In this document: positions 16,512-25,195 of the stretch, one piece after another
Numbering within the stretch: the first letter of the stretch is position 1
Layout of the letters: each line of letters starts with the position of its first letter
Assembly (NCBI RefSeq): GCF_001659705.1
Contig: NZ_CP015971.1
Span: 2,855,029-2,919,028 of the forward strand
Source: Arachidicoccus sp. BS20
Lineage (GTDB): Bacteria; Bacteroidota; Bacteroidia; Chitinophagales; Chitinophagaceae
Length of the DNA: 64,000 nt
Direction of reading: 5' to 3'
Notes under the pieces: generated by a model
What the model was told of the DNA's origin: nothing
Seen by the model: the letters and a program-made list of their open reading frames with translations, nothing else
Databases searched by the model: none
Translations under genes and position numbers: made by a program

Positions 16512-17134
16512 CGAACCAATTTTTGAAGCTGCATAAAACTTTTTTCGCACACATTCACAACGGCGTCTTTTATTTTCCAAAGCTGTTTGTCGCGTTCGCC
16601 CGCGATGTTGGAAATGCCGCGCATTTGTAAAAACGGAACGTTATATTGCAAGCCGCAATAGTGTAGCGACGCGCCTTCCATCGATTCGAGAAAAGGATTG
16701 TATTTATTTTTCAGTTGTTGAATACGATTTTTATTAGTTGTAATTTCATCAATCGTAATGGCTTTTACTTCGGGCAAATGAAGCAAATTGTATTCTTTTA
16801 AAAAAGGATTTTTTAAGCTGATTTTTTCGCCCAAATTCAAATCGACAAGCGATTTCCATTCGCCGTTTTCTTCCACGCCGCAGCTGCCGGAAAATTCTTC
16901 TTCAACCACAACCACATCGCCCAAAACGCAGTGTTCATCAAATGTTCCGGCAATGCCCACTTGCAAAATGAAATCAGGTTTTTCTTCCACAATCATTCTT
17001 TGTATGGAAAAACAACTTTGTAAAATACCCACGCCGGAAGTGTGAAAATGAATGTTTTTTAAATCGCTTTTTTCAACCAAATTCTTCAATGGCTGTACTT
17101 CTAAATCTGTCGCAGAAGTGATGATGACTTTCAT
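16508..17134 (-). CDS. mqnB: Futalosine hydrolase
   Basis: The ATG at 17134 (MKVIITSATDLEVQPL) is chosen over an upstream in-frame Met, because it begins at the conserved first strand; the product has 208 residues. It belongs to the MTA/SAH nucleosidase-like phosphorylase superfamily, with LQVGIAGTFDEHCVLGDVVVVEEE in the middle, the substrate-binding ESMEGASLHYCG and a C-terminal RGISNIAGERD whose Asp would be the acid. MqnB cleaves futalosine to dehypoxanthine futalosine plus hypoxanthine in the futalosine route to menaquinone. MTA/SAH nucleosidase is the alternative, but the Gly-rich middle and overall length fit MqnB better. Confidence 0.85.
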   Translation of the reverse strand: MKVIITSATDLEVQPLKNLVEKSDLKNIHFHTSGVGILQSCFSIQRMIVEEKPDFILQVGIAGTFDEHCVLGDVVVVEEEFSGSCGVEENGEWKSLVDLNLGEKISLKNPFLKEYNLLHLPEVKAITIDEITTNKNRIQQLKNKYNPFLESMEGASLHYCGLQYNVPFLQMRGISNIAGERDKQLWKIKDAVVNVCEKSFMQLQKLVR

Positions 17135-17235
17135 AGGTTCAAAAGTAAAAAAATCATAAATCATAAATTGCAAATCATAAATTTTTTGTCATCCTGTCAG
17201 CAAAAAGGATTTGGTATTTTCTTTGTTAAACACGG

Positions 17236-17301
17236 ATTACACGAATTGAAGCGAATTAATATTCAAAAGAGATTCGTGTAATTTGTAAAAATTCGTGTAA
17301 T
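17236..17301. repeat. Inverted TTCGTGTAAT-type repeat before htpG
   Basis: ATTACACGAATT (17236-17247) and its perfect inverse AATTCGTGTAAT (17290-17301) face each other, with another GATTCGTGTAATTTG copy between them (17271-17285). The right arm ends 12 bases before the htpG start, so the repeat sits in its leader. Similar short dispersed repeats are common in Bacteroidota intergenic DNA. Confidence 0.55.
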
Positions 17302-17313
17302 AAAAAATCAATT

Positions 17314-19125
17314 ATGGAAAAAGGACAAATACGTGTACAGACGGAAAATATTTTCCCGATTATTAAAAAATTTTTATACAGCGAACATGACATTTTTTTG
17401 CGCGAATTAATCAGCAACGCGGTGGATGCTTCGCAAAAAATAAAAACGCTTTCGTCTATCGGCGAAGCCAAAGGCGAGTTGGGCGAACTGCGCATTGATG
17501 TATCAATCGACAAGGAAAATAAAACGCTCACGATTGAAGACAAGGGTGTGGGCATGACCGCCGAAGAAGTGGACAAATACCTGAACCAAGTGGCTTTCAG
17601 CGGCGCGGAAGAATTTTTGAACAAGTATAAAGATGCCAATATTATCGGGCATTTCGGGCTTGGTTTTTATAGTGCATTTATGGTAAGCGACAAGGTGGAT
17701 GTTTACACCAAAAGTTACAAAGATGCGCCTGCAACTTTGTGGAGTTGCGACGGAAGTCCGTCTTATGAAATAGGCGAAATCGACAAAGCAGAACGCGGAA
17801 CGAAGATTGTTTTACATATCAACAGCGAAAGCGAAGAATTTTTAGATGCCGATAAAATTCGTGGCTTATTGGAAAAGTTCTGCAAATTCCTGCCGATTCC
17901 GATCTTCTTTGAAGACAAACAAATCAATAACACCGAACCGCTTTGGATTAAAAAACCTTCCGAACTCACGGACGATGATTATAAAAATTTCTACAAAGAA
18001 TTATATCCTTTCGGCGAACCGCCTTTGTTTTGGATTCATCTGAATGTGGATTATCCTTTCAATCTCACGGGTATTTTGTATTTCCCGAAAATCAAACAGA
18101 GCTATGAAATTCAGAAAGACAAGATTCAATTGTACAGCAATCAGGTTTTTGTAACTGATGAAGTGAAAGATATTGTTCCTGAATTTTTAATGTTGTTACA
18201 CGGTGTAATTGACAGTCCCGACATTCCGCTAAACGTGAGCCGCAGCTATTTGCAGGGCGACCCGAATGTGAAAAAAATCAACGCACACATTACGAAAAAA
18301 GTTTCCGACAAACTGGAAGAAATTTTCAAGAATGACCGGAAATCTTTTGAAGAAAAATGGGAAAGCATCGGTTTGTTTGTGAAGTACGGCATGATGACAG
18401 AAGACAAGTTTCTGGACAAAGCCAATAAATATTTCATCATGCAGGATGCAAAAGATGAAACAGCTTTTTATACACTTGATGAGTACAAAACAGCAACCGA
18501 AGCCTTACAAAAAAACAAAGACGACAAATACGTGATTTTGTACACAACAGATTTGGTGCAACAAGACGCTTACTTGAAAGCCGCAGCAGACAAGGGTTTC
18601 AAGGTTGTACGCTTTGAAACGATTGTGGACGCCGCGTTCATCAACAATATGGAAATGAAATGGAGCGACGTTCAGTTTACGCGCGTGGATGCGGATATTG
18701 TTGATAATTTAATTGACAAAAATGAAAATGCAGAAAGCGTATTAAGCAAAGATGAAACGGAAAAATTGAAATCGTTATTCGATGTAAAAGTTCCGGGACT
18801 AAATATTTCGGTAGATGTGAAAGGACTTAGTGCAGAAACTGCGCCGGTAGTTGCAACACGCCCGGAATTTATGCGTCGCATGAAAGATATGGGCGCCGTA
18901 GGTGGCGGCATGACTGCTTTCTACGCGACAATGCCTGATGAAGTTAACCTAACTGTAAACGGCAATCATCCAATTTATCAAACATTGTTGAAAGAAGGAA
19001 ATAAAGCGCAGCAAGAAAAGCAAATTCGTAATCTCGCTGATTTGGCATTGCTTTCACAAGGTTTATTGAAAGGAAGCAATTTGACAGAATTTATTAATCG
19101 AAGTGTGGAGTTAATGAAGAATTAA
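17314..19125 (+). CDS. htpG: Molecular chaperone HtpG (Hsp90)
   Basis: A 603-residue cytoplasmic Hsp90. The N-terminal GHKL ATPase domain is intact: ELISNAVDASQKI (~30-42, with the catalytic Glu), DKGVGMTAEEV, and the lid GHFGLGFYSAFMVS (~112). The middle domain has the conserved DIPLNVSRSYLQGD, and the C-terminal dimerisation domain is present, if somewhat shorter than the ~620-630 residues of E. coli type. It assists folding under stress. The gene is monocistronic, with a dispersed repeat in its leader and a strong terminator after the stop. Confidence 0.97.
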   Translation: MEKGQIRVQTENIFPIIKKFLYSEHDIFLRELISNAVDASQKIKTLSSIGEAKGELGELRIDVSIDKENKTLTIEDKGVGMTAEEVDKYLNQVAFSGAEEFLNKYKDANIIGHFGLGFYSAFMVSDKVDVYTKSYKDAPATLWSCDGSPSYEIGEIDKAERGTKIVLHINSESEEFLDADKIRGLLEKFCKFLPIPIFFEDKQINNTEPLWIKKPSELTDDDYKNFYKELYPFGEPPLFWIHLNVDYPFNLTGILYFPKIKQSYEIQKDKIQLYSNQVFVTDEVKDIVPEFLMLLHGVIDSPDIPLNVSRSYLQGDPNVKKINAHITKKVSDKLEEIFKNDRKSFEEKWESIGLFVKYGMMTEDKFLDKANKYFIMQDAKDETAFYTLDEYKTATEALQKNKDDKYVILYTTDLVQQDAYLKAAADKGFKVVRFETIVDAAFINNMEMKWSDVQFTRVDADIVDNLIDKNENAESVLSKDETEKLKSLFDVKVPGLNISVDVKGLSAETAPVVATRPEFMRRMKDMGAVGGGMTAFYATMPDEVNLTVNGNHPIYQTLLKEGNKAQQEKQIRNLADLALLSQGLLKGSNLTEFINRSVELMKN

Positions 19126-19127
19126 TT

Positions 19128-19210
19128 CTCACAAAGACACAAAGCAAAAGGCTCGAAGATTTATTTTCTTCGAGCCTTTTCTTATATAAAATTCTTTGTG
19201 TCTTTGCGAG
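19128..19210. repeat. CACAAAG inverted repeat around the htpG terminator
   Basis: CTCACAAAGACACAAAG (19128-19144) and, inverted, CTTTGTGTCTTTGCGAG (19194-19210) pair at 16 of 17 positions; the symmetry extends outward into ATTAATT on both sides. A terminator hairpin is nested inside. The units resemble those flanking the GxxExxY gene at 5.07-5.59 kb. Confidence 0.7.
19146..19180 (+). terminator. htpG intrinsic terminator
   Basis: A perfect 13-bp stem (AAAAGGCTCGAAG / CTTCGAGCCTTTT) with a 9-base loop, starting 20 bases after the htpG stop. The T run on one side and A run on the other could also stop transcription coming from nuoA. Confidence 0.85.
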
Positions 19211-19220
19211 CATTAATTTA

Positions 19221-19625
19221 TTAATCTTCCCACTTCAACGCGCCTTTTTTAATAATGTAAACAAAACCAACCAGAAAGAATGCTACAAACAACACAACCT
19301 CTCCAAAGCCATTCCAGCCGAGACCTTTAAAATTTACGGCATAAGGATAAAAGAAAATCACTTCCACGTCGAACAACACAAACAAAATCGCAATTAAAAA
19401 ATATTTAATCGCCATCGGTTGGCGCGCATTTCCATGTGTGGCAATACCGCTCGTAAAGTTTTCCAGCTTATCGCTTGTTTTTCTTTTCGGTCCGACCATT
19501 GCAGAAAGTCCCAACATTCCAACAACAATAGCCAACGCCACAACTACTTGTATAATGATTGGTAAATAATCCGCAGACTTTTCAACAACTTCTGGTGCTG
19601 CGAGTAGAATATTTAATAAACTCAT
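19221..19625 (-). CDS. nuoA: NADH-quinone oxidoreductase subunit A
   Basis: A 134-residue membrane subunit of complex I. There are three transmembrane helices (~20-42, ~72-92, ~103-125) and the conserved loop after helix 1 (VGPKRKTSDKLENFTSGI, corresponding to the usual K/Y-E-C-G region; Cys is replaced by Thr-Ser-Gly here). The second helix has FDVEVIFFYPYAV, which carries the conserved D-V-E acidic pair. It joins proton pumping to quinone reduction. The rest of the nuo operon is absent: the next gene on this strand is separated by htpG, and tpiA lies upstream. The set must therefore be split in this genome. Confidence 0.92.
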   Translation of the reverse strand: MSLLNILLAAPEVVEKSADYLPIIIQVVVALAIVVGMLGLSAMVGPKRKTSDKLENFTSGIATHGNARQPMAIKYFLIAILFVLFDVEVIFFYPYAVNFKGLGWNGFGEVVLFVAFFLVGFVYIIKKGALKWED

Positions 19626-19677
19626 TTTTTTAAAAATTATGCGACAAAATTAAGGTTATTGTGTGAAAAGAAAAACG

Positions 19678-20439
19678 CTACTTCAATGCCTCAATAATTT
19701 TTACAAATTCATCTTCCATCAACGATGCACCGCCGACCAATCCGCCGTCAATATCGGGTTGAGAAAACAATTCATTTGCATTTGCAGCTTTCACGCTTCC
19801 GCCGTATAAAATAGAAATTTCGTTTGCTGTTTCTTCATCGTAATGTTTCGCAATCAGCGAACGGAGATGATGCTGAATGTCTTGCGCCTGTTGGCTTGTA
19901 GCGGTTTTGCCTGTGCCTATTGCCCAAATTGGCTCATAAGCGATTACTACTTTTTTTATTTCATTTTTTGACAAATGAAAAACAGATTCTTCCAGTTGTT
20001 TTGCTACAAAAGCATTTTGCGTTCCCGCTTCGCGAATACCTAAAGGTTCGCCGCAACAAAAAACAGGCGTGATATTATTTTCCAAAGCAATGTCCACTTT
20101 CTCTGCAAGAAATTTATAATGCTCATTAAAATATTCTCTGCGCTCGGAATGCCCGATAATTGTGTGTGTGACACCAATCGAGTTCAACATTTCAACAGAT
20201 ATTTCGCCCGTATATGCGCCGGATTTTTTGTTATATATATTTTGTGCAGATACAAAAACATTTTTCGTTCCATTGATAATGTTTACCGCTGCTTGTAAGT
20301 ATGGCGCAGGCACGGCGAAGACAATTTGCTGATGCTCATTCAGCGTTTTTGCTTTTGATAAAATTCCTTTCAGTAAAGCTTCGCCTTGCTGAAGCGTGAG
20401 ATTCATTTTCCAGTTTGCCGCCGCAATTTGTGTACGCAT
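19678..20439 (-). CDS. tpiA: Triosephosphate isomerase
   Basis: A 253-residue TIM barrel with all catalytic residues: Lys11 (AANWKMN), His97 (IIGHSERR) and Glu169 (AYEPIWAIGTG). The phosphate-gripping GGSVKAANA and GLVGGASL motifs close the C-terminus. It interconverts dihydroxyacetone phosphate and glyceraldehyde 3-phosphate in glycolysis. It lies 52 bases upstream of nuoA and 69 bases after the glmU-like gene on the same strand, so the three may share a transcript. Confidence 0.98.
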   Translation of the reverse strand: MRTQIAAANWKMNLTLQQGEALLKGILSKAKTLNEHQQIVFAVPAPYLQAAVNIINGTKNVFVSAQNIYNKKSGAYTGEISVEMLNSIGVTHTIIGHSERREYFNEHYKFLAEKVDIALENNITPVFCCGEPLGIREAGTQNAFVAKQLEESVFHLSKNEIKKVVIAYEPIWAIGTGKTATSQQAQDIQHHLRSLIAKHYDEETANEISILYGGSVKAANANELFSQPDIDGGLVGGASLMEDEFVKIIEALK

Positions 20440-20508
20440 GATGCTAATGAATAATTAATGATGAGTAATGAATAATTTTTGTCTTTCTGACTAAATTGAC
20501 TTTCTGTC

Positions 20509-21633
20509 TTACTGAAAGTCCAAAGTTTCAAAGATATGTTTCAAAGTTTGAATTTCATCTTCACTTAATTGCTCCTGTTTAAAAGCCATCCAGTTATTGA
20601 TGTGTTCAACAGCTTTTTCAAATTCATATTTTTCATCAACTCCCCAGGAAAAATTCGGAATAAATTTCGGTAACAAACCTGCGCCAAAAACGTTACAAGC
20701 CGCGCCAATACTGCTTCCTGTGTTAATGGAACTGTTAATCGCAACACGCGAATAATCGCCAAGCAGAACACCGAACTTTTTAGTTGTTGGAAGAAATTGT
20801 TTGGAATGATAATCGTAAACACCCACATTGCTTGCCGTGTTTTTCACATTGCTGTTGGTGGCGCCTGCACCAAAATTACACCAGCTTCCAATGATGGAAT
20901 CGCCGAGATAACCGTCGTGCGCTTTGTTGCTACAATGCTGAAAAATGGTGTTTTTGATTTCGCCGCCGAGCGTGCATTTTCGTCCTGTAGAAACTGCACC
21001 GTAAATTTTCGCGCCCATTTTTACAACAGAATTTTCTCCCAAAGCAAATGCGCTGCGAATGGCTGAACCTTCCATTACGACTGCGTTTGCGCCGATATAA
21101 ATGAAGCCTTCTTTCGCATTCAATGTCGCATATTCCATTTCTACATTTTCATCCACGAAAATATTTTCTTCCTTAATGATGTTGTTGGTTGATGATATTT
21201 TTTGCGATGGTTTTTCTTTTATAATCAAATGAAATTGTTGTTCTATAATTTTTGCATGATGCTGCAAAAGCTGTTGCGGTGTTTCGATAAAATCAACATT
21301 CACATTTGCTTTTACCGATAAAAATTTTTCGCCGTGCAACAATGTTTTCCGCGCCAAAGTATTGCCGTTGTTGTCTTTCAGCGGTTCATCGGTTTTTAAA
21401 TTTTGTATTTCGTTCCAGATATTTTCGTTGGGCAACAAATGTGCGTTGATATAAATTGTCTCTTCTTGCTCGTCCAAAATTTCATTGGAAGAAATTACTT
21501 TTTGCTTGGTAAATTTTTCCCACCATTCTTTAATAGAAAAAATGCCTGCGTGCAACTCCGCAAAAGGTTTTGTAAACGTAAGTGGATAAAATTTTTCTCT
21601 CTGCGCTTGTTCTTCAAATAAAATAATTACCAT
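20509..21633 (-). CDS. GlmU-like sugar nucleotidyltransferase / acyltransferase family protein
   Basis: A 374-residue protein of the Bacteroidota GlmU-like family. The N-terminal third opens with IILFEEQAQREKFYPLTFTKPFAELHAGI, the marker phrase of this family, in place of the canonical nucleotidyltransferase loop. The C-terminal half is a left-handed beta-helix of hexapeptide repeats (YIGANAVVMEGSAIR, LGDSIIGSWCNFGAGATNSN, GVLLGDYSRVAINSSINTGSSIG). Proposed to supply GlmU function (UDP-GlcNAc synthesis) in Bacteroidota, which often lack a classical GlmU; the exact activity is not proven. It is cytoplasmic. Confidence 0.85.
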   Translation of the reverse strand: MVIILFEEQAQREKFYPLTFTKPFAELHAGIFSIKEWWEKFTKQKVISSNEILDEQEETIYINAHLLPNENIWNEIQNLKTDEPLKDNNGNTLARKTLLHGEKFLSVKANVNVDFIETPQQLLQHHAKIIEQQFHLIIKEKPSQKISSTNNIIKEENIFVDENVEMEYATLNAKEGFIYIGANAVVMEGSAIRSAFALGENSVVKMGAKIYGAVSTGRKCTLGGEIKNTIFQHCSNKAHDGYLGDSIIGSWCNFGAGATNSNVKNTASNVGVYDYHSKQFLPTTKKFGVLLGDYSRVAINSSINTGSSIGAACNVFGAGLLPKFIPNFSWGVDEKYEFEKAVEHINNWMAFKQEQLSEDEIQTLKHIFETLDFQ

Positions 21634-21649
21634 GCTGTGAAGTTTTGAA

Positions 21650-22063
21650 TTATTGCAATTTATGCAAATATTCTTTCGCCGTTAAAACAGGCAACGAAGA
21701 CAATGCAAAATCTTTTTTGTTGCGCGTAACAATGATGTCCAAATTGTGTTCCTGCGCAATATGAAACTGCACCGTATCTTCAAAATCTTTAAAGTCCGAA
21801 ACAAGCGCAAGGTCTAAAACCTTATCGTTAAAAGGCAATACGCTGACCAATGTTTTGAACTTCAATAGAATTTTTCTTGCAGTATCAATCTTGTATTGAT
21901 TGGACAAAAGATAATGCGTATCCGCAAAAGTTAATGCAGAAACGAATAATTTATTTTTGTTGTAATCTGCAAGTGTAAAAAGCTCCTGCGCATCTTTGTA
22001 AAATGGCGTTCTTTTCGCAAGCAAATCAATCACAATATTTGTATCTACCAACACTTTGTCCAT
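21650..22063 (-). CDS. PIN domain toxin (VapC-like)
   Basis: A 137-residue PIN-domain RNase candidate. It starts MDKVLVDTNIVIDLLAKRTPF, with Asp7 as the first metal ligand, and has DFKDFEDTVQFHIAQ and VTRNKKDF as the later acidic positions of the PIN fold. The gene starts inside the stop codon of the upstream antitoxin gene (TAATG overlap at 22063), the translational coupling typical of toxin-antitoxin pairs. VapC-type toxins cut tRNA or rRNA. Target unknown. It follows the usual antitoxin-first order. Confidence 0.88.
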   Translation of the reverse strand: MDKVLVDTNIVIDLLAKRTPFYKDAQELFTLADYNKNKLFVSALTFADTHYLLSNQYKIDTARKILLKFKTLVSVLPFNDKVLDLALVSDFKDFEDTVQFHIAQEHNLDIIVTRNKKDFALSSLPVLTAKEYLHKLQ

Positions 22064-22305
22064 TAAGCATATTTTTTTGAAAGATAATCTGCACGAGATT
22101 TTTTGTAATCTTTTTTCTGCAAATCAATTACGCCCGTAAGACTTTCTACCAAAGGACTTATTTCTTTCTTTGCAGATTTTTTTGAGGTAAGTGAATGCAG
22201 ATAATTTTCAATCAGCTTGGAAAGGCTTACTTCATTTTCTTTGGCGTAAGACTTCGCATTTTCAATAATTGTTTCGTCTATATTCAATGTAAGTTTCGTG
22301 CTCAT
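22063..22305 (-). CDS. DUF6364-type antitoxin
   Basis: An 80-residue protein. The N-terminal KLTLNIDETIIENAKSYAKENEVSLSKLIENYL is a ribbon-helix-helix-like DNA-binding unit as found in DUF6364 proteins, and the lysine-rich tail (LTGVIDLQKKDYKKSRADYLSKKY) is likely to wrap the toxin. It is the first gene of the pair and overlaps the PIN toxin start by one base. It should neutralise the toxin and repress the operon. Confidence 0.85.
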   Translation of the reverse strand: MSTKLTLNIDETIIENAKSYAKENEVSLSKLIENYLHSLTSKKSAKKEISPLVESLTGVIDLQKKDYKKSRADYLSKKYA

Positions 22306-22478
22306 AAAAATATATTTACGTACAAAATTATAAAAAAATCACGTAAGAATTTATAAGGCACATCTGTGGAATATTATTTTTCAATTCCTAACGAAATCTT
22401 ATTTTCTTTGCAGCAGGTCTAATCTCTGAAAAGCAGCATATTTTTCTGTTATTTTTGTCCATCTCAAAAACGTTTTTA

Positions 22479-23660
22479 GTGAAATCAGTATATATATTGT
22501 TTGCTTCCGCAGTTTTATTGTCTATGTCGTGCGGAGCGAAAAAAAATAATAAAGCGTCTGCCGGTACTAAATTGCCTGTTAAAGGCGATTCGTCGATATT
22601 TAAACCTTTGACGCCGCCGGAAAAGCAATATTATCATGATAAAGCCGAAGCTGCTTATCACAAAATTTTAGGCTCGCATTTCAATGGAGAAATTTTGGTT
22701 GCCAAAAACGGGCAAATCGTTTACGAAGATTATCACGGCGTTTATGACTTCCGCAAAAAAACGCCCATAACGCCTGAAACGCCTATGCACCTTGCATCTA
22801 CAAGCAAAACGCTTACAGGCATGGCAATTTTACACTTGTGGGAAGAACATAAATTGTCATTAGATGATTATATTCAAAAGTATTTTCCCGCATTTCCGTA
22901 TCAGGGTATTACCATTAAAATGTTGCTGTCGCATCGCAGCGGTTTACCTAATTATTTAGACTTTATGGAAAAAGGTTTTCCGCGCAACAGGCACGCGACC
23001 AATCAGGATGTGATTGATTACATGATTGCAAATAGACCTAAGCCGTCCAATTTGCCCAACCGTGCATTTCAATATTGCAATACCAATTTTGTGATACTTG
23101 CATCTATTCTGGAAAAAGTAACGAAAATGCCTTATCCGAAATTTATGAAAGACAGTGTGTTTATGCCTTTGGGCATGACGCACACGTATGTTTTTTCGAT
23201 AAAAGATACGGCAAATTACATACCCACATATTCGGGTAATCGTCCGTTTCCGATGACGAATATCGATTGCACTTACGGAGATAAAAATATTTACAGTACT
23301 GTGCGCGATTTACTGAAGTGGGACAGAAGCTTGTATATGCACACATTTATCAAAGCATCCACACTTAAAATGGCATTAGTGCCGCAAAGCCTTGAGCATC
23401 CTTCAATGCATAATTATGGGCTTGCGTGGCGCACGTATGTGAATCATAAAACCGGAGATTCCATTGTTTATCACAACGGCTATTGGCATGGCAGCAACAA
23501 TGTATTTACACGGTTTGTGAAAGACACGGCAACTATTATTTTGCTGGGAAATAAATACAATCCTAATAATTATAATGCAAAAAAGATAGGGGAAATATTT
23601 ACCGGGATTCCCGACAGCAACGATTTGGCACCTCTGAGCGAAAGCGAATCGGGATTGTAA
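22479..23660 (+). CDS. Serine hydrolase, beta-lactamase/PBP (class C-like) family lipoprotein
   Basis: Two starts are possible. TTG at 22455 adds eight residues. GTG at 22479 gives a standard lipoprotein leader (KSVYILFASAVLLSMSC, lipid Cys at ~18) and is preferred. The family's three motifs are visible: S-T-S-K in HLASTSKTLTG (Ser107 by the chosen start), the Tyr-Cys-Asn of FQYCNTNF, and a His-x-Gly box in YHNGYWHGSN. Fold members include esterases, D-aminopeptidases and penicillin-binding proteins; the substrate cannot be told. It is probably attached to the periplasmic or outer face. It stands alone between the toxin-antitoxin pair and sdaA. Confidence 0.85.
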   Translation: MKSVYILFASAVLLSMSCGAKKNNKASAGTKLPVKGDSSIFKPLTPPEKQYYHDKAEAAYHKILGSHFNGEILVAKNGQIVYEDYHGVYDFRKKTPITPETPMHLASTSKTLTGMAILHLWEEHKLSLDDYIQKYFPAFPYQGITIKMLLSHRSGLPNYLDFMEKGFPRNRHATNQDVIDYMIANRPKPSNLPNRAFQYCNTNFVILASILEKVTKMPYPKFMKDSVFMPLGMTHTYVFSIKDTANYIPTYSGNRPFPMTNIDCTYGDKNIYSTVRDLLKWDRSLYMHTFIKASTLKMALVPQSLEHPSMHNYGLAWRTYVNHKTGDSIVYHNGYWHGSNNVFTRFVKDTATIILLGNKYNPNNYNAKKIGEIFTGIPDSNDLAPLSESESGL

Positions 23661-23746
23661 TCGCGGTTACAAAACATTGTTACTTCTTTTCTGTGTTGCA
23701 TAAATACGCGAAACAATATTTAGCTTTGCTACATTAAACTTTTTTT

Positions 23747-25177
23747 ATGCCGCACGAATCTATTTCCGTGTTTGATATGTTTAAAATAGGCGTAGGACCT
23801 TCAAGTTCGCACACGCTCGGACCATGGCGTGCAGCATTGAATTTTGTGCAGTCGGTAAAGGAAAAATACGGCTTGGAAAATGCCGCGCATTTACAGGTTT
23901 TGCTCTATGGCTCTCTGGCGAAAACCGGTCATGGACATGGAACGGATGTTGCCGTGAAAATGGGTTTGCTGGGCGAAAACCCGGAAACGACCGATGTTAA
24001 CCTGATTGATTTCAAAATGCAGCATATAGCCGAAACAAGCAGTCTTCTGCTCGGTGGAGTTTATGCAATTGAATTTAGCCCTTTGGAAGATATTGTTTTT
24101 TTGTACAACGAAGCCTTGCCTTTTCATCCCAACGCTTTGACGTTTTTATTAACGCTGAAAAACGGCGATAATATTAGTGAAACATGGTATTCTATTGGTG
24201 GTGGATTTGTAATAAAAGAAGGTGAAAATAAGGCGCAGAAAAAAGATAAAGTCGAATTGCCTTTTCCTGTAAATGATGCCGATGACTTGATTTTCTGGTG
24301 TATCAAAACGGGACTTTCCATCAACGAAGTCGTTTGGGAAAATGAAAGCGCGTGGCGCAGTGATGATGAAACCCGCGCAGGCATTCTTAAAATATGGGAA
24401 ACCATGAAAGCCTGTATTTATCGCGGTTGCCACTCAAAGGGAGAATTGCCGGGCGGATTAAAAGTTCGCCGCCGCGCTTATGAACTCAACAAAAAATTAA
24501 TCAAAAACGAAGTTTATAGTTCTTACGATGAATGGATTGGCTTAATTAAAAAAACGGCGGGGAATTTTAATGCTGTGTTGGATTGGCTAAGTTGTTTCGC
24601 GCTTGCCGTGAACGAAGAAAACGCCTCGTTCGGCAGAGTGGTTACAGCGCCTACAAATGGTGCAGCCGGTGTTATTCCTGCGGTGCTGCAATATTATATA
24701 ATTTTTTGTAACGGCGATGACGAAGATAAAATCATCCGTTTTCTTTTGACCGCTTCAGAGATAGGAAGTATCTTTAAAAAAGGTGCTACTATTTCCGCGG
24801 CAATGGGTGGTTGTCAGGCAGAAATTGGTGTATCTTCGGCAATGGCTGCGGCGGCGCTCGCTGAGAGCTTGGGTGGTACGCAAAAGCAGGCATTAATGGC
24901 TGCAGAAATAGCAATGGAACATCATCTGGGGTTGACCTGTGACCCTATTGGCGGTTTGGTACAAATTCCTTGCATCGAGCGAAATACAATGGGCGCTATC
25001 AAAGCAATTACAGCGTGTCAGTTGGCATTGCAAAGCGCGCCCGATTATGCAAAAGTTTCTCTCGACAAAGTGGTAAAAACCATGTGGGAAACAGCTTTGG
25101 ATATGAACAGTAAATACAAGGAAACAGCCGACGGCGGATTGGCAATACACATTCCTTTAGGCTTGAGCGAATGTTGA
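23747..25177 (+). CDS. sdaA: L-serine ammonia-lyase, iron-sulfur dependent, single chain
   Basis: A 476-residue enzyme that converts L-serine to pyruvate and ammonia. The beta domain is first ([25 protein letters not shown]), followed by the alpha domain ([45 protein letters not shown]). Cysteines in GGCQAE, LTCDPI and IPCIERN are the expected [4Fe-4S] ligands. Fusion of both domains in one chain is the usual form outside Firmicutes. It is cytoplasmic. A DUF4397 lipoprotein gene follows after 18 bases. Confidence 0.95.
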   Translation: MPHESISVFDMFKIGVGPSSSHTLGPWRAALNFVQSVKEKYGLENAAHLQVLLYGSLAKTGHGHGTDVAVKMGLLGENPETTDVNLIDFKMQHIAETSSLLLGGVYAIEFSPLEDIVFLYNEALPFHPNALTFLLTLKNGDNISETWYSIGGGFVIKEGENKAQKKDKVELPFPVNDADDLIFWCIKTGLSINEVVWENESAWRSDDETRAGILKIWETMKACIYRGCHSKGELPGGLKVRRRAYELNKKLIKNEVYSSYDEWIGLIKKTAGNFNAVLDWLSCFALAVNEENASFGRVVTAPTNGAAGVIPAVLQYYIIFCNGDDEDKIIRFLLTASEIGSIFKKGATISAAMGGCQAEIGVSSAMAAAALAESLGGTQKQALMAAEIAMEHHLGLTCDPIGGLVQIPCIERNTMGAIKAITACQLALQSAPDYAKVSLDKVVKTMWETALDMNSKYKETADGGLAIHIPLGLSEC

Positions 25178-25195
25178 TGAAACATAAAACTGAAA

